Shown here in pieces: positions 44,107 to 53,616 of a stretch of 64,000 nucleotides of DNA (position 1 is the first letter of the stretch; every line of letters starts with the position of its first letter). The notes under the pieces are model-generated. The model saw only the letters and a list, made by a program, of their open reading frames with translations, was not told the DNA's origin and made no database searches. The stretch spans positions 682,001 to 746,000 of the forward strand of contig NZ_JAKMCP010000001.1 of assembly GCF_022662105.1 (NCBI RefSeq), in the 5' to 3' direction. The DNA is from Aestuariivivens sediminis (GTDB lineage Bacteria; Bacteroidota; Bacteroidia; Flavobacteriales; Flavobacteriaceae). The position numbers and the translations under genes were made by a program.

Positions 44107-44786
44107 TAATCTACAAACTTATAACCAACTCCTTTTACTGTTTTAAAACTATCATCACCGATTTTTTCTCTTAGTTTCCTTATGTGTACGTCAATAGTTC
44201 TTCCTCCCACAACAACTTCATTACCCCAAACTTTGTCCAAAATTTCATCTCGCTTAAATACTTTTCCGGGTTTTGAAGTCAACAAAGATAACAATTCAAA
44301 TTCTTTTCTTGGTAAAATTATTTCTTCTCCTTTCAAGCTTATTTTATATTCATCTCTATCTATTACTAAATTTCCAATTTTAAGTTTATTGTCCTTTTCT
44401 TCTTGCTTAAATCGTCTTAATAATGCCTTTACTTTACTCACCAAAACCTTAGGTTTTATAGGCTTTGTAATATAATCATCAGCTCCAGCATCAAAACCGG
44501 CTACCTGAGAATAATCTTCTCCTCGAGCAGTTAAAAAAGTAATGATTGTATCTTTTAAATTGGGGATTTTCCTTATTTGTTCGCAAGCTTCAATACCATC
44601 CATCTCCGGCATCATTACGTCCAAAATAATTAAATGGGGCTGATCTTTTTTGGCTTTCTTCACAGCTTCTATACCATTTTCGGCAGTCAAAATTTGATAC
44701 CCTTCATTGGATAAATTATAACTCACGATTTCGAGAATATCCGGTTCATCATCGACCAATAGAATTTTAATGTCTTTTTTATCCAT
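44106..44786 (-). CDS. PhoB/OmpR-type response regulator
   Basis: In this 226-residue protein the receiver domain has Asp56 (LIILDVMMPEMDG) as phosphoacceptor and Lys in TKPIKP. The winged-helix domain is OmpR-type (EFELLSLLTSKPGKVFKRDEIL, then RTIDVHIRKLREKIG). It pairs with the following kinase. Its target genes cannot be seen from this window. Confidence 0.94.
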   Translation of the reverse strand: MDKKDIKILLVDDEPDILEIVSYNLSNEGYQILTAENGIEAVKKAKKDQPHLIILDVMMPEMDGIEACEQIRKIPNLKDTIITFLTARGEDYSQVAGFDAGADDYITKPIKPKVLVSKVKALLRRFKQEEKDNKLKIGNLVIDRDEYKISLKGEEIILPRKEFELLSLLTSKPGKVFKRDEILDKVWGNEVVVGGRTIDVHIRKLREKIGDDSFKTVKGVGYKFVD

Positions 44787-44991
44787 CCCAATAGAATAAA
44801 ATTTCTTTACAATATTATGAGTAAAGATAAGACTAATCTATAAACTTATAAAAAATTAAAAACATATAACATTATAGTAACATCCTAGTTACGCAGGGTT
44901 AACCTTTAGCTAATTTTATGAAATCTTTTTTTTAATAATTGGTATAACTTTTGATTATTATTTACTAAATTTAACATACTAAAATCCTACT

Positions 44992-45318
44992 ATGGCAAAA
45001 AACTACGCATTAACCCTTTCCCTTTTTTTAATTATTGCCTTTGCTCCCAGAGTTTATGCACAGGATATTGCACAGCAAAAAATAGAACATTTGTCTATAT
45101 ATCCCAATCCTGTGAACAGTAACAGACAAGTTATTTATGTTACCTCAAAACTAAATATGATCAAACATATAGAATTCTTTAATGCTATTGGCAAAAAAAT
45201 ATATGCCACTACCATAACAGGTAAAGAGTTAAACATTTCCCCCCTAACAACAGGCGTTTATTTTTTAAAAATTACCGAAAACAACATTACTGAAACTCGA
45301 AAATTAGTGATTAAATAA
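44992..45318 (+). CDS. Stand-alone T9SS type A sorting-domain protein
   Basis: The 108-residue protein is a signal peptide (ending RVYAQ) followed only by a Por secretion tail: LSIYPNPVNSN, then FFNAIGKKIY, LTTGVYFLKI and the basic end TRKLVIK. Normally this domain ends a large cargo. Here there is no cargo domain. It may be a remnant, a decoy or a tiny secreted protein. Single gene between divergent neighbours. Confidence 0.87.
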   Translation: MAKNYALTLSLFLIIAFAPRVYAQDIAQQKIEHLSIYPNPVNSNRQVIYVTSKLNMIKHIEFFNAIGKKIYATTITGKELNISPLTTGVYFLKITENNITETRKLVIK

Positions 45319-45383
45319 ATTTGGGATTTTATTCATCACAGCCATTAAAGTGTTTCCAATGGTAACGCCTTTTTTATTTTATA

Positions 45384-45391
45384 TACTTTTG
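45384..45391 (+). promoter_or_regulatory. -7 element for the LuxE-like gene
   Basis: TACTTTTG matches TAnnTTTG, 24 bases before the ATG at 45416. Confidence 0.5.
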
Positions 45392-45415
45392 TTCTCTGAA
45401 TTCATGTAATTTTTA

Positions 45416-46396
45416 ATGCTAGATTCCAAAGCCATTTTTAACATAAAAACCCATGAAGAGTTTAAAAGCTTTGCACTTAAAGTTTTTGAATTTCAATTCG
45501 AAAATAATCGTGTTTATCGCTCATTTTGTGATTTATTAAACATTCATCCCAGCGAAGTGACATGTATTAAGGACATTCCTTTTTTGCCCATTCAGTTCTT
45601 TAAATCGCACGTCGTTATAAGTTCAAAACATCATGTTGAAAAAACGTTTATTAGCTCCGGAACTACACATACTAAAACAAGTAAGCATTATGTAACCGAC
45701 TTAGAGCTATACCGACAAAGTTTTGAGAGAACCTTTGAAAGGTTTTATGGTAACATTAAGGATTATGTAATTTTAGCTCTTTTACCATCTTATCTTGAAC
45801 GCGAAGGGTCTTCTTTGATTTATATGGTCGACCATTTGATTAAACAATCCAATCAGCCTGAGAGTGGATTTTATTTAAATAATCTACCAGAACTAAAGGA
45901 TACTTTACTTGCCTTAGACGCTCGGAATACTAGAGTATTGCTAATTGGAGTTTCTTTTGCTTTGTTGGATTTGGCAGAACACTATCCATTATCTTTAAAA
46001 CATGTGATAATCATGGAAACCGGAGGTATGAAAGGAAGACGAAAGGAGTTGATTAGAAATGACCTTCACAAGATATTAAAAAATGGATTTGGAGTTAACA
46101 CCATACATAGTGAATATGGTATGACTGAACTTTTAAGCCAGGCCTATTCTCATGGGGACGGTATATTTACGTGTCCCCCCTGGATGCAGGTTCTCGCGCG
46201 AGATCCGGAGGATGCCTTAACCATCCAAAAAAACGGTGTCGTGGGTGGTATTAATGTAATTGATTTGGCAAACATAAATTCCTGTGCTTTCATTGCCACT
46301 CAGGATTTAGGTCGCGTATTTTCCAATGGCACATTTGAAATTATCGGCCGATTTGACCATGCAGACATAAGAGGTTGTAATCTTATGGTTCTTTAA
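45416..46396 (+). CDS. LuxE-family acyl-protein synthetase-like / acyl-adenylating enzyme
   Basis: The 326-residue protein has IPFLPIQFFKSH, FISSGTTHTKTSKH (nucleotide-contact SSGTT loop) and SEYGMTELLSQAY, the pattern of LuxE/PaaK-type adenylate-forming proteins. It ends with GRFDHADIRGCNLMVL, the usual C-terminal motif. LuxE activates fatty acids for luciferase, but no luxCD or lux genes are here, so the acyl substrate and acceptor are unknown. Confidence 0.87.
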   Translation: MLDSKAIFNIKTHEEFKSFALKVFEFQFENNRVYRSFCDLLNIHPSEVTCIKDIPFLPIQFFKSHVVISSKHHVEKTFISSGTTHTKTSKHYVTDLELYRQSFERTFERFYGNIKDYVILALLPSYLEREGSSLIYMVDHLIKQSNQPESGFYLNNLPELKDTLLALDARNTRVLLIGVSFALLDLAEHYPLSLKHVIIMETGGMKGRRKELIRNDLHKILKNGFGVNTIHSEYGMTELLSQAYSHGDGIFTCPPWMQVLARDPEDALTIQKNGVVGGINVIDLANINSCAFIATQDLGRVFSNGTFEIIGRFDHADIRGCNLMVL

Positions 46397-46483
46397 TTGT
46401 GCATGTTACCTAAATTTAGTTTAAAATAAATCCCCTCTGTAATCTTTAAAACCTTCGAACGACTTAGATATGAGTTCATTATC

Positions 46484-46930
46484 ATGAAACTTGTGAATTT
46501 TTTATTTGTACTGCTTAGTATACCTGCTCTATGTCAGACCTTAGATTACAATTCCAAAAAGGGACTTGCCGTAGAGGGGTACGATGTAGTGTCTTATTTT
46601 AACAATGAACCTAAAAAAGGCTTAAAAAAATTGGCCATTCATGTTGATAACATAACCTATTTATTTTCTTCAAAGGAAAACCTTATAACTTTTAGGGACA
46701 ATCCCGAAAAATATATGCCACAATACGGAGGTTATTGTGCCTATGCAGTAGCTTTGAAAGGGAAAAAAGTTTCCATTGACCCAAAAACTTATAAAATTAT
46801 CCATGACAAACTTTATTTATTTTACAAGGCATGGGGGGCAAATACACTTGACTTATGGAATGAAGAAAATGAGGAGATCGTGCTTAATAAAGGTGACAAA
46901 AACTGGCGTATAATACAATTTAAAAAATAA
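46484..46930 (+). CDS. Exported YHS-domain protein
   Basis: The 148-residue protein has a signal peptide (SIPALCQ) and one YHS-like domain: GLAVEGYDVVSYFNNEPKKG, then HVDNITYLFSSKENLITFRDNPEKYMPQYGGYCAYA in pieces. Such domains may bind metals through a Cys/His set; YCAYA is the typical end. It is single, with its own terminator. Confidence 0.87.
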   Translation: MKLVNFLFVLLSIPALCQTLDYNSKKGLAVEGYDVVSYFNNEPKKGLKKLAIHVDNITYLFSSKENLITFRDNPEKYMPQYGGYCAYAVALKGKKVSIDPKTYKIIHDKLYLFYKAWGANTLDLWNEENEEIVLNKGDKNWRIIQFKK

Positions 46931-47022
46931 GATTATGGGGCTAAGTAAGTTTTATATGAACTCTACGTCCAAAGAAATAAGCTAAGAAAAAGAAAAGTTT
47001 TTTAGTTAATTGGTTGGTTAAC

Positions 47023-47054
47023 AAAAGACCCAATGTTATTATATTGGGTCTTTT
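47023..47054. terminator. Bidirectional terminator between YHS gene and tyrS
   Basis: AAAAGACCCAAT (47023-47034) pairs perfectly with ATTGGGTCTTTT (47043-47054) around an 8-base loop. It lies between the two convergent genes. Confidence 0.9.
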
Positions 47055-47055
47055 A

Positions 47056-48351
47056 TCATTTAACTGCTAAAACGAAATAATTCTTCTTACCACGTTGTAA
47101 TAATACAAACTTATTATTTATTAAATCAGCAGTAGAAATGGTAAAGCCCTCGCCTACTTTTTTCTTATTTACAGCAATAGAATTTTCCTTTAATGCCCGA
47201 CGGGCTTCTCCATTGGATTTTAAAAACCCCCCTTTTTCAGCCAAGGCGGCAATAATATCCAATCCATTTTCAATTTCGGATGCGGGAATTTCAGTTTGTG
47301 GAACACCATCAAAAACATCTAAAAAAGTTTGAATATTTAATTGTCTTAAATCATCACTTGTAGATTTTCCAAACAAAATATTGCTTGCCTTAATAGCATT
47401 ATTTAAATCATCTTTAGAATGCACTAAGGTTGTTATTTCTTCTGCCAAACACCTTTGGAGTACCCTTAAATGAGGGGCTTCCTTATGTTGTTTAATTACA
47501 TCCTTTATCTCTTCCTCATTTAAAAACGTAAAAATCTTAATATATTTTTCGGCATCTTCATCACTCGAGTTTAACCAATATTGATAGAATTTATATGGTG
47601 ACGTTCTATTAGCGTCCAACCATACGTTTCCTCCTTCGGATTTTCCAAACTTTGAACCATCGGATTTAGTTATTAGAGGGCAGGTAATCGCAAAGCCTTT
47701 ACCATTACCTATACGCCTAATCAATTCGGTACCGGTAGTGATGTTACCCCATTGGTCACTACCTCCCATTTGCAGCGTGCAATTCTTGGTTCTGTACAGG
47801 TGAAGAAAATCATACCCTTGTACCAATTGATATGTAAATTCTGTAAAACTCATGCCTTCTGAAGCATCAATAGATGAAATTCTGTTTTTCACGGAATCTT
47901 TGGCCATCATATAGTTTACGGTAATATGTTTACCAACATCGCGAATAAAATCTAAAAAGGAAAAGTCCTTCATCCAGTCGTAATTGTTTACTAAAACAGC
48001 TGCATTTTTTGCTTCACTTTCAAAATCCAAAAAATGGGCCAACTGTATTTTTATAGATTCCTGATTATGGCGTAATGTTTTTTCATCTAATAAATTACGT
48101 TCATTCGATTTACCTGAAGGGTCACCTATCATTCCTGTCGCACCACCAATTAAAGCAATAGGTTGATGTCCACAACGCTGGTAGTGTGCCAGTAACATAA
48201 TAGGAACCAAATTACCGATATGTAAAGAATCTGCCGTTGGATCAAATCCTACGTAAGCAGAGCGCATGCTTTCCATTAAGTGCTCTTCCGCCCCTGGCAT
48301 AACGGTATGTATCATACCTCGCCATGTTAATTCTTCCACAAAATTCTTCAT
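47056..48351 (-). CDS. tyrS: Tyrosyl-tRNA synthetase
   Basis: The 431-residue class I synthetase has [12 protein letters not shown] as the HIGH motif and [11 protein letters not shown] as the KMSKS motif. A C-terminal S4-like domain ([21 protein letters not shown]) binds tRNA. It has its own promoter (TATATTTG on the minus strand, 48388-48381). Confidence 0.97.
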   Translation of the reverse strand: MKNFVEELTWRGMIHTVMPGAEEHLMESMRSAYVGFDPTADSLHIGNLVPIMLLAHYQRCGHQPIALIGGATGMIGDPSGKSNERNLLDEKTLRHNQESIKIQLAHFLDFESEAKNAAVLVNNYDWMKDFSFLDFIRDVGKHITVNYMMAKDSVKNRISSIDASEGMSFTEFTYQLVQGYDFLHLYRTKNCTLQMGGSDQWGNITTGTELIRRIGNGKGFAITCPLITKSDGSKFGKSEGGNVWLDANRTSPYKFYQYWLNSSDEDAEKYIKIFTFLNEEEIKDVIKQHKEAPHLRVLQRCLAEEITTLVHSKDDLNNAIKASNILFGKSTSDDLRQLNIQTFLDVFDGVPQTEIPASEIENGLDIIAALAEKGGFLKSNGEARRALKENSIAVNKKKVGEGFTISTADLINNKFVLLQRGKKNYFVLAVK

Positions 48352-48380
48352 GATAAACCTTAATTTTTGCTAAACTAGGG

Positions 48381-48388
48381 CAAATATA
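48381..48388 (-). promoter_or_regulatory. -7 element of tyrS
   Basis: TATATTTG on the minus strand matches TAnnTTTG perfectly, 29 bases before the tyrS ATG. Confidence 0.65.
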
Positions 48389-48441
48389 AAAATACGCTAA
48401 TAATTACTATTGTATTCTTAATATTTCTTTACTTTAGTTGC

Positions 48442-49452
48442 ATGATTTTAGTAACTGGGGGTACTGGATTAGTTGGGGCACATCTCCTTTACAGGCTGGT
48501 TGAAGACAACAAGCAAGTAAAGGCTATTTATCGTAGTGAAAGTTCACTTAAAAATGTTAGACAGGTCTTTTCTACTTATACTGATGATAGCGATTTGCTA
48601 TTGAATAAAATTATTTGGATTGAGGCAGATTTACTTGATATTCCATCGTTAACCACAGCGTTTAGCGGTGTAACAATGGTTTATCATTGCGCTGCTTTTG
48701 TGTCTTTTGATCCCAGAAAGTATTACCAATTACGTCGGATAAATATTGAGGGTACGGCCAATGTTGTAAACATTTGTTTGGAGCAGCAAATCAACAAACT
48801 GTGCTATGTAAGTTCTATCTCGACATTAGGAATTACTACGAACGGTGAGCCTATAACTGAAAATTCATTTTGGAATCCCGAAGAAGACAATAGCTTTTAT
48901 GGTATTACCAAATATGGTGCTGAAATGGAGGTTTGGAGGGGATCACAAGAAGGCTTAAGTGTTGTCATAGTAAATCCAGGGGTTATCTTAGGTCCTGGCA
49001 TTTGGGATAATGGAACCGGAAGTTTGTTTAAAAAAGCACGTAAAGGAATTCCGTTTTATTCTAAGGGTACTATTGCCCTAATAAATGTAAAAGACGTAGT
49101 AACTATTATGATACGCCTCATGCAAAGTAGCATCCAAAACGATCGCTTTATTTTGGTGGCTGAAAATTGGTCATACAAACGTTTTTTGAAGAGTTTGTCG
49201 GTATCGGTTAACCAAAAACCCCCTGAAAGAACTGCATCGGCATTGCTTTTAAACTTAGCCTGGAAATTGGATTGGCTAATCCATATATTAACCAAAAAAC
49301 CAAGAACCCTAACCAAGCAAATCGTTAAAGCACTTCAAAAAGAAAAGCTTTACAGCAGTGCAAAAATTGAAAGGGCCCTAGATTATTCCTTTGAACCTAT
49401 TGACCAAACAATTTCCACTATTGGCCATCATTATCTGAGACAGGATCAATAA
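48442..49452 (+). CDS. NAD-dependent epimerase/dehydratase family protein
   Basis: The 336-residue extended SDR enzyme has VTGGTGLVGAHLLYRLVE as nucleotide-binding loop and SFYGITKYGAEMEVWRG with catalytic Tyr and Lys (YxxxK). It may be a 3-beta-hydroxysteroid-dehydrogenase-like or dihydroflavonol-reductase-like member; substrate unknown. Its 3' end overlaps the convergent lipoprotein gene by 35 bases. Confidence 0.88.
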   Translation: MILVTGGTGLVGAHLLYRLVEDNKQVKAIYRSESSLKNVRQVFSTYTDDSDLLLNKIIWIEADLLDIPSLTTAFSGVTMVYHCAAFVSFDPRKYYQLRRINIEGTANVVNICLEQQINKLCYVSSISTLGITTNGEPITENSFWNPEEDNSFYGITKYGAEMEVWRGSQEGLSVVIVNPGVILGPGIWDNGTGSLFKKARKGIPFYSKGTIALINVKDVVTIMIRLMQSSIQNDRFILVAENWSYKRFLKSLSVSVNQKPPERTASALLLNLAWKLDWLIHILTKKPRTLTKQIVKALQKEKLYSSAKIERALDYSFEPIDQTISTIGHHYLRQDQ

Positions 49453-49957
49453 GTCCTTCTTTTTTAATTTTTTCCGACAGGTATATTTCTGTCAGAGAAT
49501 CATTTTTACGAATTGCACCAATAGAGTCCAAGCTTTTCTTTAAATTCAAGGAGTCCCTCTTTACTAAAGCCTTTAAGGAGTCTTGCTCTTGTTTTATTTT
49601 TAATTCCTTTTCTTCTAAATCTTTGTATAGGTTTTTTAGTGCATCCAAACTATCCTTAACCTTTGCGTAAATGTCATCATAAATTTCGATATGGTAAACA
49701 TAATATTCATTACTAAGAGCAAACTGCAAACTATCTATATTGTATTTGTTATAAATGTATTCTTCTTTGTGCGCTATATTGTTATCCAGTGTTCTTTTAT
49801 TTACCCCGGTTGCAGACGCCATGAGCCTAATATCAATTAAAATATTGATCATCTTTTCCTTAGGAATTAAATTCTTAGGCTTTGGTGGATTTTTAAGTTT
49901 ATAGCAACCCACTAAAAAAAAGGTGAACATCAATACTAAAATGCCTCTTACTATCAT
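49418..49957 (-). CDS. DUF4296 lipoprotein
   Basis: The 179-residue protein has a lipoprotein signal (FFLVGC), then the DUF4296 pattern ([31 protein letters not shown] in parts). A Lys/Glu-rich coiled-coil tail follows. It overlaps the start of pyrC by 4 bases. Function unknown. Confidence 0.87.
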   Translation of the reverse strand: MIVRGILVLMFTFFLVGCYKLKNPPKPKNLIPKEKMINILIDIRLMASATGVNKRTLDNNIAHKEEYIYNKYNIDSLQFALSNEYYVYHIEIYDDIYAKVKDSLDALKNLYKDLEEKELKIKQEQDSLKALVKRDSLNLKKSLDSIGAIRKNDSLTEIYLSEKIKKEGLIDPVSDNDGQ

Positions 49958-51294
49958 CTATTAAAAGTTAATCGCTTTGCAGCACTTGTATTAAAAAACT
50001 TAAAGTTATTGTAGACCAAGGTACCATTTAAAAAGGTATGGGTTATTCTGGACTTAAACGTGGTCCCTTCAAAAGGGGACCACCCGCATTTATATAAAAT
50101 ATTGTCTTTCTTAACCGTCCATGGATTATTCAAATCTATTAATACCAAATCTGCAAAATAACCTTCTTTTATAAATCCACGCTTTTCGATTTGAAACAAA
50201 ATGGCGGGGTTATGACACATTTTTTCAACAATTTTTTCAATTGAGATTTTGTCTTGATGGTACATTTCCAGAATTGCGGGTAAGGCATGCTGCACTAACG
50301 GACCCCCAGAAGGCGCTTTGGTATAATTATTTTGTTTTTCCTTTAAAGTATGAGGCGCATGATCAGTGGCGATGACATCAATTCGATCGTTTAATAACGC
50401 TTCTAAAAGTTTTTTTCTGTCGGTTTTAGTTTTTATAGCTGGATTCCATTTGATCAAAGTCCCCTTTTTTTCGTAATCTTCATCCGAAAACCACAAATGG
50501 TGAACGCAAACTTCAGACGTAATTTTTTTATCTTTTAAAGGAATTTTATTCGTGAATAATTGGGTCTCCTTGCCTGTTGATAAATGAAAAACGTGTAATC
50601 TGGCCCCTGTTTTTTTAGCCAGTTCTATTGCCTTTGAAGACGATATATAACAGGCCTCTTCACTTCTTATGATAGGATGCCTACCAATTGGGATATCGTC
50701 TCCATATTTTTCTATATCCTTTTTAAGGTTTTGTTTTATGGTTGTTTCATCTTCGCAATGTACCGATATGATCATATTGGTGCTTTTAAAAATCTTTTCC
50801 AATACCTCAGGATCGTCTACCAACATGTTCCCTGTTGAAGACCCTAAAAATAACTTTAATCCAGCAACTGTTTTGGTATCAACCTTTAGGATTTCATCTA
50901 AGTTATTATTGGTCCCGCCAAACATAAAAGAATAATTTGCAAATGAGGTTTTAGAAGCAATTTCAAATTTTTCCTCTAACTTTTCAACAGTTGTGGTTTG
51001 TGGTTTAGTATTAGGCATTTCAATAAATGAGGTGATACCTCCGGCAATAGCAGCCTTGGACTCAGATGCGATATCCGCCTTGTGTGTAAGACCCGGTTGC
51101 CTAAAATGCACCTGATCGTCTATTACACCCGGCATCAATAATTTACCCTCTGCGTCAATTACAACGACATCCGAAGATTTCGCACTAATAGATTCGTCAA
51201 TTTGTTCTATGTATTCCCCTTTTATTAATAGGTCTCCTTTAAAAATAGTTCCTTCATTCGCAATTCTTGCATTTTTTATCAATGTTGTCTTCAT
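49954..51294 (-). CDS. pyrC: Dihydroorotase (class I type)
   Basis: The 446-residue amidohydrolase has [15 protein letters not shown] (metal-site region), [16 protein letters not shown] and [14 protein letters not shown]. The first His of the usual HxH pair is Gln (DDQVHFR), which I recall as common in Bacteroidota sequences; it may still be active. It would convert carbamoyl aspartate and dihydroorotate in pyrimidine synthesis. It lies between the glycosyltransferase and the DUF4296 gene in a leftward group. Confidence 0.87.
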   Translation of the reverse strand: MKTTLIKNARIANEGTIFKGDLLIKGEYIEQIDESISAKSSDVVVIDAEGKLLMPGVIDDQVHFRQPGLTHKADIASESKAAIAGGITSFIEMPNTKPQTTTVEKLEEKFEIASKTSFANYSFMFGGTNNNLDEILKVDTKTVAGLKLFLGSSTGNMLVDDPEVLEKIFKSTNMIISVHCEDETTIKQNLKKDIEKYGDDIPIGRHPIIRSEEACYISSSKAIELAKKTGARLHVFHLSTGKETQLFTNKIPLKDKKITSEVCVHHLWFSDEDYEKKGTLIKWNPAIKTKTDRKKLLEALLNDRIDVIATDHAPHTLKEKQNNYTKAPSGGPLVQHALPAILEMYHQDKISIEKIVEKMCHNPAILFQIEKRGFIKEGYFADLVLIDLNNPWTVKKDNILYKCGWSPFEGTTFKSRITHTFLNGTLVYNNFKFFNTSAAKRLTFNR

Positions 51295-51307
51295 AGCCGT
51301 AACTTGT

Positions 51308-52033
51308 TTACTTTTTAAATAAACTTTTAATCTTCATTGAAATGACACCAAAAATAGCTTCAGATATAATCCCAGAGCTCAATTTGGATTCACCCTTTGT
51401 CCTGTCTGTAAAAATTACCGGGACCTCAATAATTTTAAATCCTTTTAAGTAGGCCTTAAATTTCATCTCAATTTGAAACGCATAGCCAATAAATTTAATG
51501 GTATCTAAATTTAAAGCCTCCAATACCCTTCTTTTATAACACACAAATCCAGCAGTGGTGTCGTGTATTTTCATTCCCGTAATAATCCGCACATAAATAG
51601 AAGCCAAATAAGACATAAGCACCCTGCTTAAAGGCCAGTTAACTACATTTACACCCCTTATATAACGGGATCCAATGGACAAATCAGCCCCCTCAACATG
51701 ACAAGCATTATAAAGCTTAATTAAATCGTCTGGATTATGGGAAAAATCGGCATCCATTTCAAATATATAGTCATAATGCTTATTCAAACACCAGTGAAAT
51801 CCATGAATATATGCGGTTCCTAAACCTGACTTTTCCATACGGGATTCCAAAAACAAGCGATCCGGGAATTCTAATTGTAATTCCTTGACCTTCAAGCCTG
51901 TTAAATCAGGTGAGTTATCATCAACGATTAAAATGTGTATGTCCTCCGACTGTGACAATACGGCCTTAACGATAGACTCAATATTCTCTATTTCATTATA
52001 TGTTGGAATAATGACAATAGCATTATGCATCAT
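51308..52033 (-). CDS. Polyprenol monophosphomannose synthase-like glycosyltransferase
   Basis: The 241-residue GT-A family 2 protein has [38 protein letters not shown] (DXD metal site) and [14 protein letters not shown], all typical of Dpm1-like enzymes. It has no C-terminal membrane domain, so it is the soluble type. It starts the leftward group dpm1-pyrC-DUF4296. The start could also be the second ATG at 52030. Confidence 0.92.
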   Translation of the reverse strand: MMHNAIVIIPTYNEIENIESIVKAVLSQSEDIHILIVDDNSPDLTGLKVKELQLEFPDRLFLESRMEKSGLGTAYIHGFHWCLNKHYDYIFEMDADFSHNPDDLIKLYNACHVEGADLSIGSRYIRGVNVVNWPLSRVLMSYLASIYVRIITGMKIHDTTAGFVCYKRRVLEALNLDTIKFIGYAFQIEMKFKAYLKGFKIIEVPVIFTDRTKGESKLSSGIISEAIFGVISMKIKSLFKK

Positions 52034-52138
52034 TAATAGCTTATAGTTTTTAGCAAATGTACGGTATTAGCCTTTTATTTATTTTAAATATTCCTTAATA
52101 ATTAGGCAGGTATTGAATAATTATAATAATTTTATTCC

Positions 52139-52786
52139 ATGATTCGTGAAGTGTCTTCAAATGAGCTATTTACTCTATTATTGGTTTGCTGCTTACTCAT
52201 AGTTGCACTTGCCAAACTTGTTTCTGTTAAGCGCTTCAATGACTTCATTTATATGTTCACCAACTCAAAATACCTTAAAATTTATGCCCGTGATCAGAAA
52301 TTTTTAGATAAGTTTGATGCTCTTTTGTTTGTTAACTTAATTATATCCGCAGGTGTTTTTATAATTCTTGTCTTTCAACTTTACAATCAAACTAATGGCC
52401 TTTATATCAATCTTTTGTTTAAAATAACCGTTGGCATCGGTTCATTTTTCTTGATAAAGGTTTTAATTGAGCGCCTGGTGGGTAGTCTTTTTGAAATCGA
52501 TACTTTAATAGACACCTATCTCTTTCAAAAAATATCCTATAAAAATTATTTGGGCCTAATATTGCTCCCCATAAATGCCATTTTAATTTATAGTTTTGAA
52601 CCTTCTGCGGTTCATTTTTACATAGCATTTGGCATTTTGTTTACTGTGAATATTGCAGGGTTAATTACTTCATTTAAACGACATCAAAGTTTAATAAAAA
52701 ACAATTTTTTCTATTTTATTTTGTATCTTTGCGCTCTTGAAATAGCACCCTATGTTATTTTATATAAGGTTTTTATTTTAGATTAA
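52139..52786 (+). CDS. DUF4271 membrane protein
   Basis: The 215-residue protein has six or seven hydrophobic segments, ending LYLCALEIAPYVILYKVFILD, which is typical of DUF4271. In Flavobacteriaceae it usually precedes the uroporphyrinogen-III synthase-like gene, as here (18-24 bases apart). Function unknown. Confidence 0.88.
   Translation: MIREVSSNELFTLLLVCCLLIVALAKLVSVKRFNDFIYMFTNSKYLKIYARDQKFLDKFDALLFVNLIISAGVFIILVFQLYNQTNGLYINLLFKITVGIGSFFLIKVLIERLVGSLFEIDTLIDTYLFQKISYKNYLGLILLPINAILIYSFEPSAVHFYIAFGILFTVNIAGLITSFKRHQSLIKNNFFYFILYLCALEIAPYVILYKVFILD
52724..52731 (+). promoter_or_regulatory. -7 element inside the DUF4271 gene, for hemD
   Basis: TATCTTTG is a perfect match, within the 3' coding end of DUF4271. 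The next gene starts at 52811, so hemD may have an internal promoter. Confidence 0.5.
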
Positions 52787-52810
52787 AGAAAGAACAAACT
52801 ACTTGTGCAT

Positions 52811-53560
52811 ATGAAAGTGAAAACGATTTTGGTTTCACAACCAGAACCTAAAATAGAGAATTCTCCATACTTCGATTTAATAGAAAAGCAAAAGGTAAAA
52901 ATAGATTTTAGACCCTTTATTCATGTTGAAGGAGTTTCGGCAAAAGAAGTTAGACATCAAAAAGTAGACTTAAACCATTATTCGGCAATAATTTTAACTA
53001 GTAGAAATGCCGTAGATCATTTTTTTAGAGTTGCAGAAGAAATGCGTTTTAAGGTTCCAGATACCATGAAATATTTCTGTCAGTCTGAAGCAGTAGCCTA
53101 TTATCTTCAAAAATATGTGGTATATAGAAAACGTAAAATATATGTTGGGAAACGTACCTTTGCTGAGCTTTCTCCCTTAATAAAGAAGTATAAGGACGAG
53201 AAATTCTTATTACCTAATACGGATAAAATTAAACCGGAAGTTCCTGAAACCATGGATGCCTTAGGAGTGAACTGGAAACAAGCCACCTTTTACAAAACAG
53301 TAGTTAGTGATCTTTCGGATTTAGCGGATGTATATTATGATGTTTTGGTTTTCTTTAGTCCATCTGGTATCGAATCGTTATTTCAAAATTTTCCGGATTT
53401 CAAACAAAATGATACACGAATTGCTGTATTTGGAAACACCACGATAAAGGCTGTTAAAGAAAAGGGGTTGCGCGTTGATATTGAAGCACCAACACCCGAA
53501 ACACCATCTATGACTATGGCTTTGGAAAAATACATTGAAAAAGTAAACAAGGGGAGATAA
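52811..53560 (+). CDS. hemD: Uroporphyrinogen-III synthase-like protein
   Basis: The 249-residue protein starts MKVKTILVSQPEPKIENSPY at the ATG 52811; a GTG at 52805 would add two residues. The family blocks are AIILTSRNAVDHFFRVAEE, VGKRTFAELSPLIKKY, VFFSPSGIESLF and FGNTTIKAVKEKGL. It would close hydroxymethylbilane to uroporphyrinogen III in heme synthesis. Flavobacteria often have such an unfused HemD-like protein after DUF4271. Confidence 0.88.
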   Translation: MKVKTILVSQPEPKIENSPYFDLIEKQKVKIDFRPFIHVEGVSAKEVRHQKVDLNHYSAIILTSRNAVDHFFRVAEEMRFKVPDTMKYFCQSEAVAYYLQKYVVYRKRKIYVGKRTFAELSPLIKKYKDEKFLLPNTDKIKPEVPETMDALGVNWKQATFYKTVVSDLSDLADVYYDVLVFFSPSGIESLFQNFPDFKQNDTRIAVFGNTTIKAVKEKGLRVDIEAPTPETPSMTMALEKYIEKVNKGR

Positions 53561-53580
53561 AGTTCAATTGCAACCAATTA

Positions 53581-53616
53581 AAAGGGGTGAGTTAAATAGC
53601 ATCCCTTTCTTTTTTA
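53581..53616. terminator. Bidirectional terminator between hemD and pckA
   Basis: AAAGGGGTG (53581-53589) pairs with CATCCCTTT (53600-53608), one G-U pair, then C and a T run. It serves hemD and may also serve pckA. Confidence 0.75.

Noticed and set aside
45416-46396. Bioluminescence operon
   Set aside because: Only the LuxE-like gene is present; no luciferase or LuxC/LuxD genes occur nearby.
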